A DNA stretch of 64,000 nucleotides, taken from positions 1 to 64,000 of the forward strand of contig CAZGAO010000001.1 of the NCBI GenBank assembly GCA_964523795.1, written 5' to 3'. The stretch's first letter is position 1. Every line of letters begins with the position of its first letter. This DNA comes from SABY01 sp964523795 (GTDB taxonomy: Bacteria > Bacteroidota > Bacteroidia > Bacteroidales > 4484-276). The translations under genes were made by a program, and so were the position numbers. The notes under the pieces are model-generated. The model ran no database searches. It saw only the letters and a list, made by a program, of their open reading frames with translations, and was not told where the DNA came from. Shown piece by piece: positions 25,749 through 34,519 of this stretch.

Positions 25749-27272
25749 ATGAAAAATCTTATTTTTATTCTTCTTTTTGCGCTGCTTTCGGGAAGCACTA
25801 TGGCAAATCCTATCGTTGCCGCCGACACCCTGCGCATAGATGGCAAACTGGTACTCTGGCTCAAAGTTGATGGCTACTATGCCGGGTGGCATTACGGAAT
25901 GTTTTTGGGCGATCGGATAGCCGATGTTATGGAGAATTATGTAATCAACCATACCTTTGGTGGTGCCAACGGCTATAATTACGCAAGTCAGATTTTTGAC
26001 CAAAAGTTCGTCTATGACTATAAATATGAAGAAATTGCCCAGGGCATGATCGATGGCATGGAAGACACGGATGTGGATATTTTTTCTCCTACGCTGCAAC
26101 GCGATCTCACTTTTAAAGACGTGCTTATCGCCAACTCGATTCCTGATTTCACTGCCTTTAGCAAATTAAATATTAAGGGTCCCGGCTGCTCCGACCTTAT
26201 GAGCTGGGGTGAAGCCACCCTCGATTCCGACCTGGACGGCGAGCTGGTCATCAGCCGCAATCTGGACTGGGATAACAATCCCTACCTCATCGATAATGCG
26301 CTGATCATCGTTTGGGGAAACTGGAACGGCGATGGGCAACGGATTATTACCTTTGGTTTTACCGGGCTTATCGGTGCCTTGTCGGGGTTTAACGAAACCG
26401 GTATCACCACTTTTCAAAACATGGGAAATTACATCAGCACACCCACTGGAGGCGGCTTTTATCCGGTTAACCTGGCGCAGCGCGATGGCCTCGAAAGCTG
26501 GGATTATAACAACGACGGGGTATGCTCGCCCCGCGATGTGAGCGATGCAGTAAGAGCACACAGCGTTTCCTCCTCCTTTATCATAAATACCGCCGGCCCT
26601 AATTATTTCGACACCCCCGCTGAAATTCTGGAAATTCACAACAGTTATGGCGACACCATCCGCACCATAGCGAATAATCCTGATTTCTTTGGTGATAATT
26701 TGGTATCAACCAACCATTTCAGGGTGTTAAAACAAGCAACACCTTGCTACCGCTACAGCCGAATTACCGACTCTTTGCAAAACTCCAACCTGCTCGACAT
26801 TTCGCGTAACTGGAGTGTGCTGAAAGCTGCGGGTGTAAATACCAATTTGCAAACCATCCAGTATATTCCAGCACAACATTTTTTGCGCTTTTCGTTTGCC
26901 GAAATCGATACCCCGGCCTACATGATCGAAGCCACCGAATTGCATGTGGATTCGCTTTTCGCACTTGTGGGTATCAACGATTTGGAAAAGAAGGCAGGAA
27001 GCCACGTAAGCATTTCGCCCAACCCTTGCAGCCAACAATGCCAAATTGAAATACAAGCTCCGGCGGATGGCACAGCTAATTGCAAAATTATAGATGTAAG
27101 CGGCAAGCTTATTTTTGAGAAACAGACCCAAGTTTACGGTGATGTGCCGGTAGGGATTAGATGGGGGAGTTCTGAAATTTCGCCAGGAATATATTTTTGT
27201 AATATTGAATTTCGCGATCAAAGCCACGGTAAAATAGCGCAGGAAAGCCGAAAAATAATAGTAACGAGGTAA
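25749..27272 (+). CDS. secreted C45-type Ntn hydrolase with T9SS type A sorting domain
   Basis: 507 residues. A signal peptide (about residues 1-24) is followed by a domain of the C45 family (acyl-CoA:6-APA acyltransferase-like, also seen in acid ceramidase and phospholipase B-like proteins). The expected N-terminal nucleophile after self-cleavage is C147 in GPGCSDLMSWGEA, and the downstream SRNLDWDNN and FGFTGLIGALSG match the family core. From about residue 425 (ISPNPCSQQCQIEIQ) to IIVTR is a T9SS type A sorting domain. It is predicted to hydrolyse or transfer an amide-linked acyl group at the cell surface; the substrate is unknown. A terminator follows. Confidence 0.8.
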   Translation: MKNLIFILLFALLSGSTMANPIVAADTLRIDGKLVLWLKVDGYYAGWHYGMFLGDRIADVMENYVINHTFGGANGYNYASQIFDQKFVYDYKYEEIAQGMIDGMEDTDVDIFSPTLQRDLTFKDVLIANSIPDFTAFSKLNIKGPGCSDLMSWGEATLDSDLDGELVISRNLDWDNNPYLIDNALIIVWGNWNGDGQRIITFGFTGLIGALSGFNETGITTFQNMGNYISTPTGGGFYPVNLAQRDGLESWDYNNDGVCSPRDVSDAVRAHSVSSSFIINTAGPNYFDTPAEILEIHNSYGDTIRTIANNPDFFGDNLVSTNHFRVLKQATPCYRYSRITDSLQNSNLLDISRNWSVLKAAGVNTNLQTIQYIPAQHFLRFSFAEIDTPAYMIEATELHVDSLFALVGINDLEKKAGSHVSISPNPCSQQCQIEIQAPADGTANCKIIDVSGKLIFEKQTQVYGDVPVGIRWGSSEISPGIYFCNIEFRDQSHGKIAQESRKIIVTR

Positions 27273-27283
27273 GCAGAATTCAA

Positions 27284-27318
27284 AAAGCCCGACCCAGTGC
27301 CGGGCTATTTTTTTTTTT
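27284..27318 (+). terminator. terminator after the C45 hydrolase gene
   Basis: Stem AGCCCG (27286-27291) with CGGGCT (27301-27306), followed by a run of more than ten T. Confidence 0.85.
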
Positions 27319-27397
27319 GACCAATTTGCTTTATTAAAAACCCTGCCTGAATTCCAGGATAAACTATGTCCGCATATTGTTGTTATTAAAGCCTGAA

Positions 27398-27615
27398 TAG
27401 TGTCTGTCTTTAAAGTAACCGTTAAAAAAATATACGATTTTAGATTAACGATTTTAGATTTAAGATGTTGGTGATATTCAACACAATCTAATATCTCCGA
27501 TCGTCCCGAAAAGTCAAAAATTAAATTTTTGTTTCTTTTCGTGGGTGCACGAGCATTGCTCGGCATTAATCATCAATCTTAAATCAAAAAAACTTGACTT
27601 TATGGACAAGCACTA
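27398..27615. mobile_element. 218-bp element with 19-bp inverted ends
   Basis: Left end TAGTGTCTGTCTTTAAAGT (27398-27416); right end, reverse complement, TAGTGCTTGTCCATAAAGT (27597-27615): 15 of 19 positions match. Inside are AT-rich direct repeats (CGATTTTAGATT) and a copy of the A-family palindrome. No ORF. It fills the upstream region of the DUF4175 gene; apart from the promoter element nothing else is seen there. Confidence 0.5.
27504..27578 (+). repeat. dispersed palindromic repeat, copy A2
   Basis: TCCCGAAAAG...TTTCTTTTCGTGGGTGCACGAG then GCTCGGCATTAATCATCAATC. It lies inside the 218-bp element. Its first stem is less perfect than those of copies A1, A4 and A5. Confidence 0.6.
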
Positions 27616-27656
27616 AATAGCCAATACAAGCATTAAGGCATACCACGATATAATTA

Positions 27657-27664
27657 TACCTTTG
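27657..27664 (+). promoter_or_regulatory. -7 element TACCTTTG upstream of the DUF4175 gene
   Basis: Matches TAnnTTTG, 90 bp before the start codon; -33 TTG not clear. Confidence 0.35.
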
Positions 27665-27754
27665 CAATTTAAATTTTAAAATAATTAATTGAATCCTTGC
27701 GTTTTTACTTGCTGAATTTCGACCGATAAAATGCTTAATTGCCAATTTTAGAAT

Positions 27755-30700
27755 ATGACAGATAATTATCAAATACTCATCCATAAGCTTGATGCCTTTA
27801 TCAGGAAATATTATAAAAACCAGATAATCAGAGGTGTAATCTATAGCGTTACTGCTTTATTGCTTTTTTTTCTCGGCATAACGCTAATCGAATATTTTGC
27901 ATGGATGGGCACCACAACCCGTACTATATTATTCTATTTATATCTGATTGTCAGTTCATTAATAATATTTTCATTAATCCTGATTCCGGTTTTTAAACTT
28001 TTTAGAATTGGGAAGATTATTTCGCACAATCAGGCGGCAGCTATTATCGGAAAACACTTTCCAAATGTGGCCGATAAACTCCTGAATACCCTCCAGTTAA
28101 AGGCTTTGAGCGATCAACAAGGAGCAAATTCTCAGCTTATCAATGCAAGTATCGACCAGCGGATTGCAGGCTTGAAACCAGTGCCCTTTACCAACGCCAT
28201 CGATCTGAAAGGAAACCGTAAATACCTGAAATTTGCCATACCCCCGGTTTTGGTCGTACTGGTATTTTTACTTGCAGCACCCAACATCATTACCGAGCCA
28301 ACCACGCGAATTATTCAACATGCTAACTATTTTGAAAAAGAAGCTCCTTTCCAATTCATTCTCGAAAACGAGGAACTAAAGGCAATACAGCAAGATGATT
28401 ATCAGGTTAAGCTGCACATCGAAGGCGAAACTGTTCCTGAATCAGTCTTGATTTTCAACGGAAAAAATCCTTTCCGTATGAAAAAAAACAACAACGTTAG
28501 CTTTAGTTATACCTTTCGTAATTTGCAAAAAGATCTGCAATTTAATTTTGAGGCCGGAGGTTTTTCGTCTAAGGTTTATGAAATTAAAGTGCTTCCCAAG
28601 CCAATCATTTTAAATTTTGAGACTGCGCTTAGCTATCCATCTTACACCAAAAAGGACAACGGAATCTTAGAAAACACCGGCGATTTGGTAGTACCCGAAG
28701 GAACTGTAATCCATTGGAAATTCAATACCCGCGATACCGAAAAAGTAAATATCCGATTCAGCGATAGCTCATACATTCTGCTTCCGGACAGCGATAATAC
28801 GTTTTCGTATCAAAGTCTTTTTTTCAAAAGCCAGCCATACAGCATCACCAGTCAAAATGCATATTTAACCAATAGCGATTCGCTGCAGTTTGCCATAAGT
28901 GTTATTCCCGATATCTATCCCACCATCAGCATCGAAGAATTTAGTGATTCGCTGTCAGATGAACGGCTTTACTTTCGAGGATTTATCAAAGATGACTGGG
29001 GCTTTAAGCGATTAGGATTTTTCTACAAACGTAGTAAAGCAAACAATCCAGATGAAACAGGGACTTTCAAAGCTGATTATTTAAGCCTTCAAAAAAACAT
29101 TAATCAGCAACAGTTTTTCCATTATTTTGATTTAAACGAACTCGAGCTGGAAGCAGGTGAGGAGGTAGAATATTTTTTCGAGGTTTGGGATAACGATGCT
29201 ATAAATGGTAGCAAATCATCTCGTTCCCAAAAAATGATTTATCAGGCTCCCTCGATGGAAGAGCTGGAAGAAAAGGCTGAAACCGCCAGTACGGAAATGA
29301 AAAATGACATGGAAGGAGCACTCAAAGATTTGAAACTCCTGCAGCGCGAAATAGATGAATTGAATAAAAATCTTTTTGAGAAAAAAACCATATCGTGGCA
29401 GGATAAACAGCAAATTGAAGACCTTTTTAATCGTCATAAATCGGTGCAAAAACAAATTGAAAACCTGCAGGAACAAAACAAACAAAAACTCGAAGATCAG
29501 CAAAAAATCAACGAAACCGATGAAGCTTTGATGGAAAAACAAAAACAGCTTCAGGAAATGATGGAGGATTTGATGACCGATGAGATGAAAGAAATGATGG
29601 AGGAAATCCAAAAGCTGCTCGATGAACTGGATAAAGACAAGGTGAGCGAGATGATGGAGGAAATGAAGATGACGAATGAGGAAATGGAGGAAAATCTCGA
29701 CCGGAATTTGGAACTTTTTAAGCAATTGGAGTTTGAGCAAAAAATGCAGGAAGCCATCGATGAGCTTAAAAAGCTAGCCGAAGAACAAGAAAAACTTTCG
29801 GAAGAAAGCAAGCAAAACGAAGATGGCTCGGAGAATGAGGAGATGAAAGAAAAACAGGAAGAACTCAACAAAAAGTTTGAGGAACTAAGAAAAGACCTGG
29901 ACGAGTTGGAAAAGAAGAATGAGGCGTTGGAAAATCCGAACAAAATGGAAAATACCGATTCAAAGGAGGAAAGTATAGAGGAATCGATGGAGCAAAGCAG
30001 CGAGCAACTCGAGCAAAATCAAAACTCGAAAGCCTCGGAAAGTCAGAAAAGCTCGTCACAAAAAATGCAGGAACTTTCGGAACAGATGCAGCAAATGATG
30101 GATTCGATGGCTGCTGAGCAGATGGGAGAAGATGTAAATGCACTTAGGGAAATACTTGAAAACTTAATTCAGATTTCCTTTAACCAGGAAGACTTGCTGC
30201 GCGATTACAACGACATAAACAACAACGACCCCAAATACAATTCTTACATCAAAGAGCAGCAAAACCTTAAGGACGACATGGGCATTATTGCCGACTCGCT
30301 GAAGGCTTTGGCCAAGCGACAAATGTCAGTAAAGCCGTTTGTGATAAAAGAATTGAAGGTGATCGACAAAACGATTGATGAATCACTGGGAGCCATGGAA
30401 AACCGCCAGAAAAGCAGTGCGCTGCAAAGTCAACAACTGTCGATGACCGCGATGAACAATCTGGCACTCTTGCTTGGAGAAGCACTCGAACAAATGCAAC
30501 AGCAGCAGATGTCGATGCAAGCCAACGGACAGTCCTCGTGTTCAAAGCCCGGAAAGCCCGGCAGTGGCTCCAAACCCATGAACTCGATGAAGGGCTTGCA
30601 AGAACAACTGAACAAACAGCTACAAGAAATGCGCGATGGGAAAAAACCCGGCAAGCAGGGGCAGGGAGGGCAATCGATGAGTGAATCGCTGGCACGTATG

Positions 30701-31099
30701 GCCGCAGAGCAAGCAGCCATCAGGAGAAAAATGGAACAATACCGCGACCAGCTAAAAAGTGAAACCGGTACAGGTGATGGCGATGTATCCAAAATGATAG
30801 ACGACATGGAGCAAACCGAAAAGGATATTGTAAACAATAGAATTACTCAGGAAACGCTGAAAAGACAGCAGGAAATTTTATCGCGTTTGCTCAAGTCGGA
30901 AAAAGCCGAACAGCAGCGAGAAGAGGAGCAACGTCGCGAATCGCAGGAAGCCAAAAATGCTAAGGTGAGCAGCCCTGACGAATTTTTTGAATATTACAAA
31001 CTAAAGAGCAGGGAAGTAGAATTACTAAAAACCTTGCCGCCCAACTTGAAACCCTTTTACAAAAATAAGGTAAGCGAATATTTTTATAAGTTCGAATAA
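27755..31099 (+). CDS. DUF4175 family membrane and coiled-coil protein
   Basis: 1114 residues. Two N-terminal membrane helices (about residues 24-45 and 57-80) and a third near 160 (FAIPPVLVVLVFLLAAP) are followed by a beta-rich extracytoplasmic part (about 185-500). A very long Glu/Lys/Gln/Met-rich coiled coil spans about 505-800. Then comes a low-complexity Gly/Lys/Pro segment (GKPGSGSKP, GKKPGKQGQGGQ) and more coiled coil to the end. This architecture is DUF4175 as found across Bacteroidota; its function is unknown, with a cell-envelope role inferred. It is followed 21 bp later by ybeY in the same direction. Confidence 0.8.
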   Translation: MTDNYQILIHKLDAFIRKYYKNQIIRGVIYSVTALLLFFLGITLIEYFAWMGTTTRTILFYLYLIVSSLIIFSLILIPVFKLFRIGKIISHNQAAAIIGKHFPNVADKLLNTLQLKALSDQQGANSQLINASIDQRIAGLKPVPFTNAIDLKGNRKYLKFAIPPVLVVLVFLLAAPNIITEPTTRIIQHANYFEKEAPFQFILENEELKAIQQDDYQVKLHIEGETVPESVLIFNGKNPFRMKKNNNVSFSYTFRNLQKDLQFNFEAGGFSSKVYEIKVLPKPIILNFETALSYPSYTKKDNGILENTGDLVVPEGTVIHWKFNTRDTEKVNIRFSDSSYILLPDSDNTFSYQSLFFKSQPYSITSQNAYLTNSDSLQFAISVIPDIYPTISIEEFSDSLSDERLYFRGFIKDDWGFKRLGFFYKRSKANNPDETGTFKADYLSLQKNINQQQFFHYFDLNELELEAGEEVEYFFEVWDNDAINGSKSSRSQKMIYQAPSMEELEEKAETASTEMKNDMEGALKDLKLLQREIDELNKNLFEKKTISWQDKQQIEDLFNRHKSVQKQIENLQEQNKQKLEDQQKINETDEALMEKQKQLQEMMEDLMTDEMKEMMEEIQKLLDELDKDKVSEMMEEMKMTNEEMEENLDRNLELFKQLEFEQKMQEAIDELKKLAEEQEKLSEESKQNEDGSENEEMKEKQEELNKKFEELRKDLDELEKKNEALENPNKMENTDSKEESIEESMEQSSEQLEQNQNSKASESQKSSSQKMQELSEQMQQMMDSMAAEQMGEDVNALREILENLIQISFNQEDLLRDYNDINNNDPKYNSYIKEQQNLKDDMGIIADSLKALAKRQMSVKPFVIKELKVIDKTIDESLGAMENRQKSSALQSQQLSMTAMNNLALLLGEALEQMQQQQMSMQANGQSSCSKPGKPGSGSKPMNSMKGLQEQLNKQLQEMRDGKKPGKQGQGGQSMSESLARMAAEQAAIRRKMEQYRDQLKSETGTGDGDVSKMIDDMEQTEKDIVNNRITQETLKRQQEILSRLLKSEKAEQQREEEQRRESQEAKNAKVSSPDEFFEYYKLKSREVELLKTLPPNLKPFYKNKVSEYFYKFE

Positions 31100-31120
31100 G
31101 TCGGTTAAAGCATCATTTCC

Positions 31121-31555
31121 ATGAATATTCATTTTTTTAACGAAGAAATAGCATATATCCTGAGGCAGAAAACACTATTACGCAAGTGGATTTCCGATAG
31201 CATCACCGCCGAAAAAAGGGTGGGGGGCGACTTGAATATCATCCTTTGTTCGGACAAGCATTTGCATCAGATGAATGTGCAATATTTAAAGCACGACACC
31301 CTGACCGATGTTATTACTTTTGATTATTCGGAGGCTAAACAGGTGTCGGGCGATATTTTTATCAGCCTCGAGCGTGTAAGAGAAAATGCAAAAAATTACA
31401 ACAAAAAAACCCTTGATGAAATACACCGTGTAATCATTCATGGCGTTTTGCATTTGTGCAATTATTCGGACAAGAGCAAATCGGAAAAAGAAAAAATGAC
31501 CCTTTTAGAAAATACCTATTTAGCGCAAAGACCGCTCAAATTAAAGGCTGCGTAA
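31121..31555 (+). CDS. ybeY: endoribonuclease YbeY, rRNA maturation factor
   Basis: 144 residues. The zinc motif is VIIHGVLHLCNYSDKSKSEK: the two His of HGVLH are present, but the third ligand His of the classical GYDH is replaced by a SDK sequence, as I recall for many Bacteroidota YbeY proteins. The family block HDTLTDVITFDY is intact. It takes part in 16S rRNA 3' end maturation and ribosome quality control. It stands between the DUF4175 gene and a parS site before mnmG. Confidence 0.9.
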   Translation: MNIHFFNEEIAYILRQKTLLRKWISDSITAEKRVGGDLNIILCSDKHLHQMNVQYLKHDTLTDVITFDYSEAKQVSGDIFISLERVRENAKNYNKKTLDEIHRVIIHGVLHLCNYSDKSKSEKEKMTLLENTYLAQRPLKLKAA

Positions 31556-31558
31556 ATA

Positions 31559-31574
31559 TGTTCCACGTGAAACA
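31559..31574. promoter_or_regulatory. parS site (ParB binding), left of mnmG
   Basis: TGTTCCACGTGAAACA is identical, 16 of 16, to the classical bacterial parS consensus. It lies in the 28-bp gap between ybeY and mnmG. A second identical site is at 33464. Confidence 0.88.
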
Positions 31575-31583
31575 ATTTTAATA

Positions 31584-33458
31584 ATGTTTGAAAAATATGA
31601 TGTGATTGTGGTAGGAGCAGGGCACTCGGGAAGCGAGGCTGCCGCTGCTGCTGCAAATATGGGATCGAAAACATTGCTGATAACAATGAACATGAGCAAT
31701 ATTGCCCAGATGTCGTGCAACCCTGCAATGGGAGGCATTGCCAAGGGACAGATCGTACGCGAGATAGATGCACTGGGCGGCTATTCCGGCATTGTAACCG
31801 ATCATACCCGAATCCAGTTCAGGATGCTCAACAAATCGAAAGGCCCAGCCATGTGGAGCCCCCGTGCGCAAAGCGACCGGATGCTCTTTTCGATGAAGTG
31901 GCGTGAAATGTTAGAGCAAACACCAAACCTCGATTTTTGGCAGGACATGGTCGTTGACCTCATCATAAGAGAGGGTCATGTTCTGGGCGTTAAAACTTCG
32001 ATGGGACAGGAGATATTTGCTAAGGCGGTTATCCTGACCAATGGCACCTTTTTGAATGGAATAATCCACATAGGGAAAAAGAAATTTGGGGGTGGCAGAA
32101 TTGGAGAAAATGCTTCGCTCGGGATAACAGAAAGCCTCCAGAAACAGGGTTTCGAGGCCGCTCGAATGAAAACAGGAACTCCGGTAAGGGTGGATGGTCG
32201 CACCATCGATTTCACGAAAATGGAGGAGCAGCCTGGCGATGAAAACCCGCAACGTTTTTCGTTTACTGATACACCCAACCTCACCAAGCAACGCAGTTGC
32301 TGGATTACCTATACCAGCCCTGTGGTGCATGATGCCCTAAAACTTGGCTTTTTGGACTCTCCCATGTTTGCCGGGCGTATCGAAGGGATAGGCCCACGCT
32401 ATTGCCCTTCGATCGAAGATAAGATCGAACGCTTTTCGAATAAAACCAGCCACCAGCTTTTTGTAGAACCCGAAGGCTGGAATACACAGGAGTATTATGT
32501 AAACGGTTTCTCTTCGTCGCTTCCCGATAATGTGCAATTTGATGCCTTGCGCAAAATTCCCGGTTTCGAAAATGCTAAAATATTTCGCCCCGGTTACGCC
32601 ATCGAGTACGACTATTTCCCGCCAATGCAGCTTAAATATACATTGGAGACCAAATTAATCGAGAACCTTTACTTTGCCGGACAAATAAACGGGACAACTG
32701 GTTACGAAGAAGCGGGAGCGCAAGGACTGATGGCCGGCATTAATGCACATCTTAAAAATAAAGAGCTGCCGGAGTTTATCCTTACGCGCTCGGATGCCTA
32801 TATCGGCGTGCTGATTGATGACCTGATCACAAAGGGTGTGGATGAGCCATATCGCATGTTTACTTCACGAGCCGAATACCGGATATTGTTGCGGCAGGAT
32901 AATGCCGATGTCCGCCTAACCTCTTTAGGCCATAAGTTGGGCTTGGCCTCTGACGCACGACTTGAAAAAGTAGATTACAAGATTTCGATGATAGCAAAAA
33001 TCAGGAGCTTTCTGAAAAAACAAAGCGTGTCGCCCGAAGAAATTAATACCCTGCTGCAAAATATTGAATCGAAACCGCTAACTCAAAAAGTAAAAATCGA
33101 AAGTCTGATTCTGCGTCCTGAAATAAGTCTTTCTGATTTACAAAAACATATCCCGGCACTTGGTTCCTTTATCATGACTTTTGATAAAACCCACCTGGAA
33201 GAAATTTTGGAAGAAACAGAAATACAGGTAAAATATGACAACTACATCAAGAAGGAACAAGATATTGCCGGGAAAATTTCAAAACTTGAAAACATTAAAC
33301 TCCACGATGATTTCGATTACAAAAGCCTTAAATCCTTGAGTTTTGAGGCACGCGAAAAATTAACGAAAGCACGTCCAAAAACATTGGGGCAGGCTTCGCG
33401 CATTAGCGGAGTTAGTCCATCAGATATCGCTGTGTTGGTTGTCTATCTTGGCCGCTAG
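31584..33458 (+). CDS. mnmG: tRNA uridine-5-carboxymethylaminomethyl modification enzyme MnmG
   Basis: 624 residues, normal length. The FAD-binding motif GAGHSG (11-16) and the blocks MSCNPAMGGIAKG, KGPAMWSPRAQSDR and INGTTGYEEAGAQGL are diagnostic of MnmG/GidA. With MnmE it modifies the wobble uridine of certain tRNAs. The gene is bracketed by two perfect parS sites; mnmG lies near the chromosome origin in many bacteria. mnmE, rsmG and parAB are not in the window. Confidence 0.97.
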   Translation: MFEKYDVIVVGAGHSGSEAAAAAANMGSKTLLITMNMSNIAQMSCNPAMGGIAKGQIVREIDALGGYSGIVTDHTRIQFRMLNKSKGPAMWSPRAQSDRMLFSMKWREMLEQTPNLDFWQDMVVDLIIREGHVLGVKTSMGQEIFAKAVILTNGTFLNGIIHIGKKKFGGGRIGENASLGITESLQKQGFEAARMKTGTPVRVDGRTIDFTKMEEQPGDENPQRFSFTDTPNLTKQRSCWITYTSPVVHDALKLGFLDSPMFAGRIEGIGPRYCPSIEDKIERFSNKTSHQLFVEPEGWNTQEYYVNGFSSSLPDNVQFDALRKIPGFENAKIFRPGYAIEYDYFPPMQLKYTLETKLIENLYFAGQINGTTGYEEAGAQGLMAGINAHLKNKELPEFILTRSDAYIGVLIDDLITKGVDEPYRMFTSRAEYRILLRQDNADVRLTSLGHKLGLASDARLEKVDYKISMIAKIRSFLKKQSVSPEEINTLLQNIESKPLTQKVKIESLILRPEISLSDLQKHIPALGSFIMTFDKTHLEEILEETEIQVKYDNYIKKEQDIAGKISKLENIKLHDDFDYKSLKSLSFEAREKLTKARPKTLGQASRISGVSPSDIAVLVVYLGR

Positions 33459-33463
33459 CGATA

Positions 33464-33479
33464 TGTTCCACGTGAAACA
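33464..33479. promoter_or_regulatory. parS site (ParB binding), right of mnmG
   Basis: A second TGTTCCACGTGAAACA, 16 of 16; extended by A and T it forms an 18-bp ATG...CAT block. It lies in the 33-bp gap between mnmG and the methyltransferase gene, 1.9 kb from the first site. Confidence 0.88.
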
Positions 33480-33491
33480 TTAAAAACTAAA

Positions 33492-34382
33492 ATGAAACAC
33501 ATCAACAACTGTCCGGTTTGTCAGGAAACGGCTAGCCAGGAAATTCTGTCAATCAAAGACCACTTTCTAAGTCATGAAACTTTTATTTTGACCCGATGCA
33601 CCTCCTGTGGTTTCGTATTTACAAATCCTCGACCTGAGGATACGGATTTGGAAAAATACTACCAGTCGGATGCCTACTTTTCGCATAGCAAAAAGAAAAA
33701 GGGTCTGATCACCTTTTTGTATGATGCGGTGAAAAACTATTCGCTTGGAAAAAAATACCGCCTTATCACATCCTACAAAAAACCAGGAACTATTTTGGAT
33801 ATTGGATGTGCCACCGGCGAATTTTTGAATTACTTTGCTAAAGAAGGATGGAATTGCACCGGAATTGAACCAGCCATAAATCCACGGAAATACGCCATCG
33901 AAAAATATAATCTGGATGTAAAAACCGAAGAAGGAATTGAGCAACTGGATAGTCAGAGTTTTGATGTGATAAGTTTGTGGCACGTACTGGAGCATGTGCC
34001 AGTGCTTAACGAGCGCATGAGGCAAATTTACCGAATGCTAAAACCCAACGGCCTTTTGGTAATAGCCCTGCCCAATTATCGCTCGTGGGATGCGCAGCAC
34101 TATGGCAAATTTTGGGCGGGTTACGATGTGCCCCGGCATTTGTATCATTTCGATAAAAGCAGTGTTGAAAAATTACTCAACAATCATCAGTTTACCCTCA
34201 GCGAAATCAAGCCGATGAAATTTGATTCGTTTTACGTGAGCTTACTCAGCGAAAAATACAAATCCAAAAAAATGAATTATGTTCGTGCATTAATTAATGG
34301 ATTAAAATCGAACAACAAGGCAGGCCGGAAGCAAAACAACTACTCGAGCTTAATTTATCTGGCGAAAAAGTCAAATTCGTAA
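33492..34382 (+). CDS. class I SAM-dependent methyltransferase with N-terminal zinc-ribbon
   Basis: 296 residues. Cysteines C7-x2-C10 and C36-x2-C39 (CPVC, CTSCGF) form a zinc-ribbon-like start, followed by FTNPRP, common in type 12 methyltransferases. The SAM-binding motif I is ILDIGCATGEF (101-111), with IEP as the acidic loop and SLWHVLEHVP as motif IV. The C-terminal part has YDVPRHLYHFD, typical of enzymes acting on sugars or lipids. The substrate is unknown. It follows the right parS site and mnmG. Confidence 0.82.
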   Translation: MKHINNCPVCQETASQEILSIKDHFLSHETFILTRCTSCGFVFTNPRPEDTDLEKYYQSDAYFSHSKKKKGLITFLYDAVKNYSLGKKYRLITSYKKPGTILDIGCATGEFLNYFAKEGWNCTGIEPAINPRKYAIEKYNLDVKTEEGIEQLDSQSFDVISLWHVLEHVPVLNERMRQIYRMLKPNGLLVIALPNYRSWDAQHYGKFWAGYDVPRHLYHFDKSSVEKLLNNHQFTLSEIKPMKFDSFYVSLLSEKYKSKKMNYVRALINGLKSNNKAGRKQNNYSSLIYLAKKSNS

Positions 34383-34519
34383 TTTTAGCCCTTTTAAAAG
34401 CAAAAGAAGGCTATATGAGGCAATAACTCATTATTACAAAAATATTAGCTGAAAACGCCTAATTTTAATTTGCTGTTAAACGTTTGATTTTATGCGTTTT
34501 ATATATTTTGTTTAATATT

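Noticed and set aside
31584..33458. mobile-element origin of the two parS-flanked blocks
   Set aside because: mnmG is an intact core gene in its normal frame and the flanks are exact parS sites, not transposon ends.
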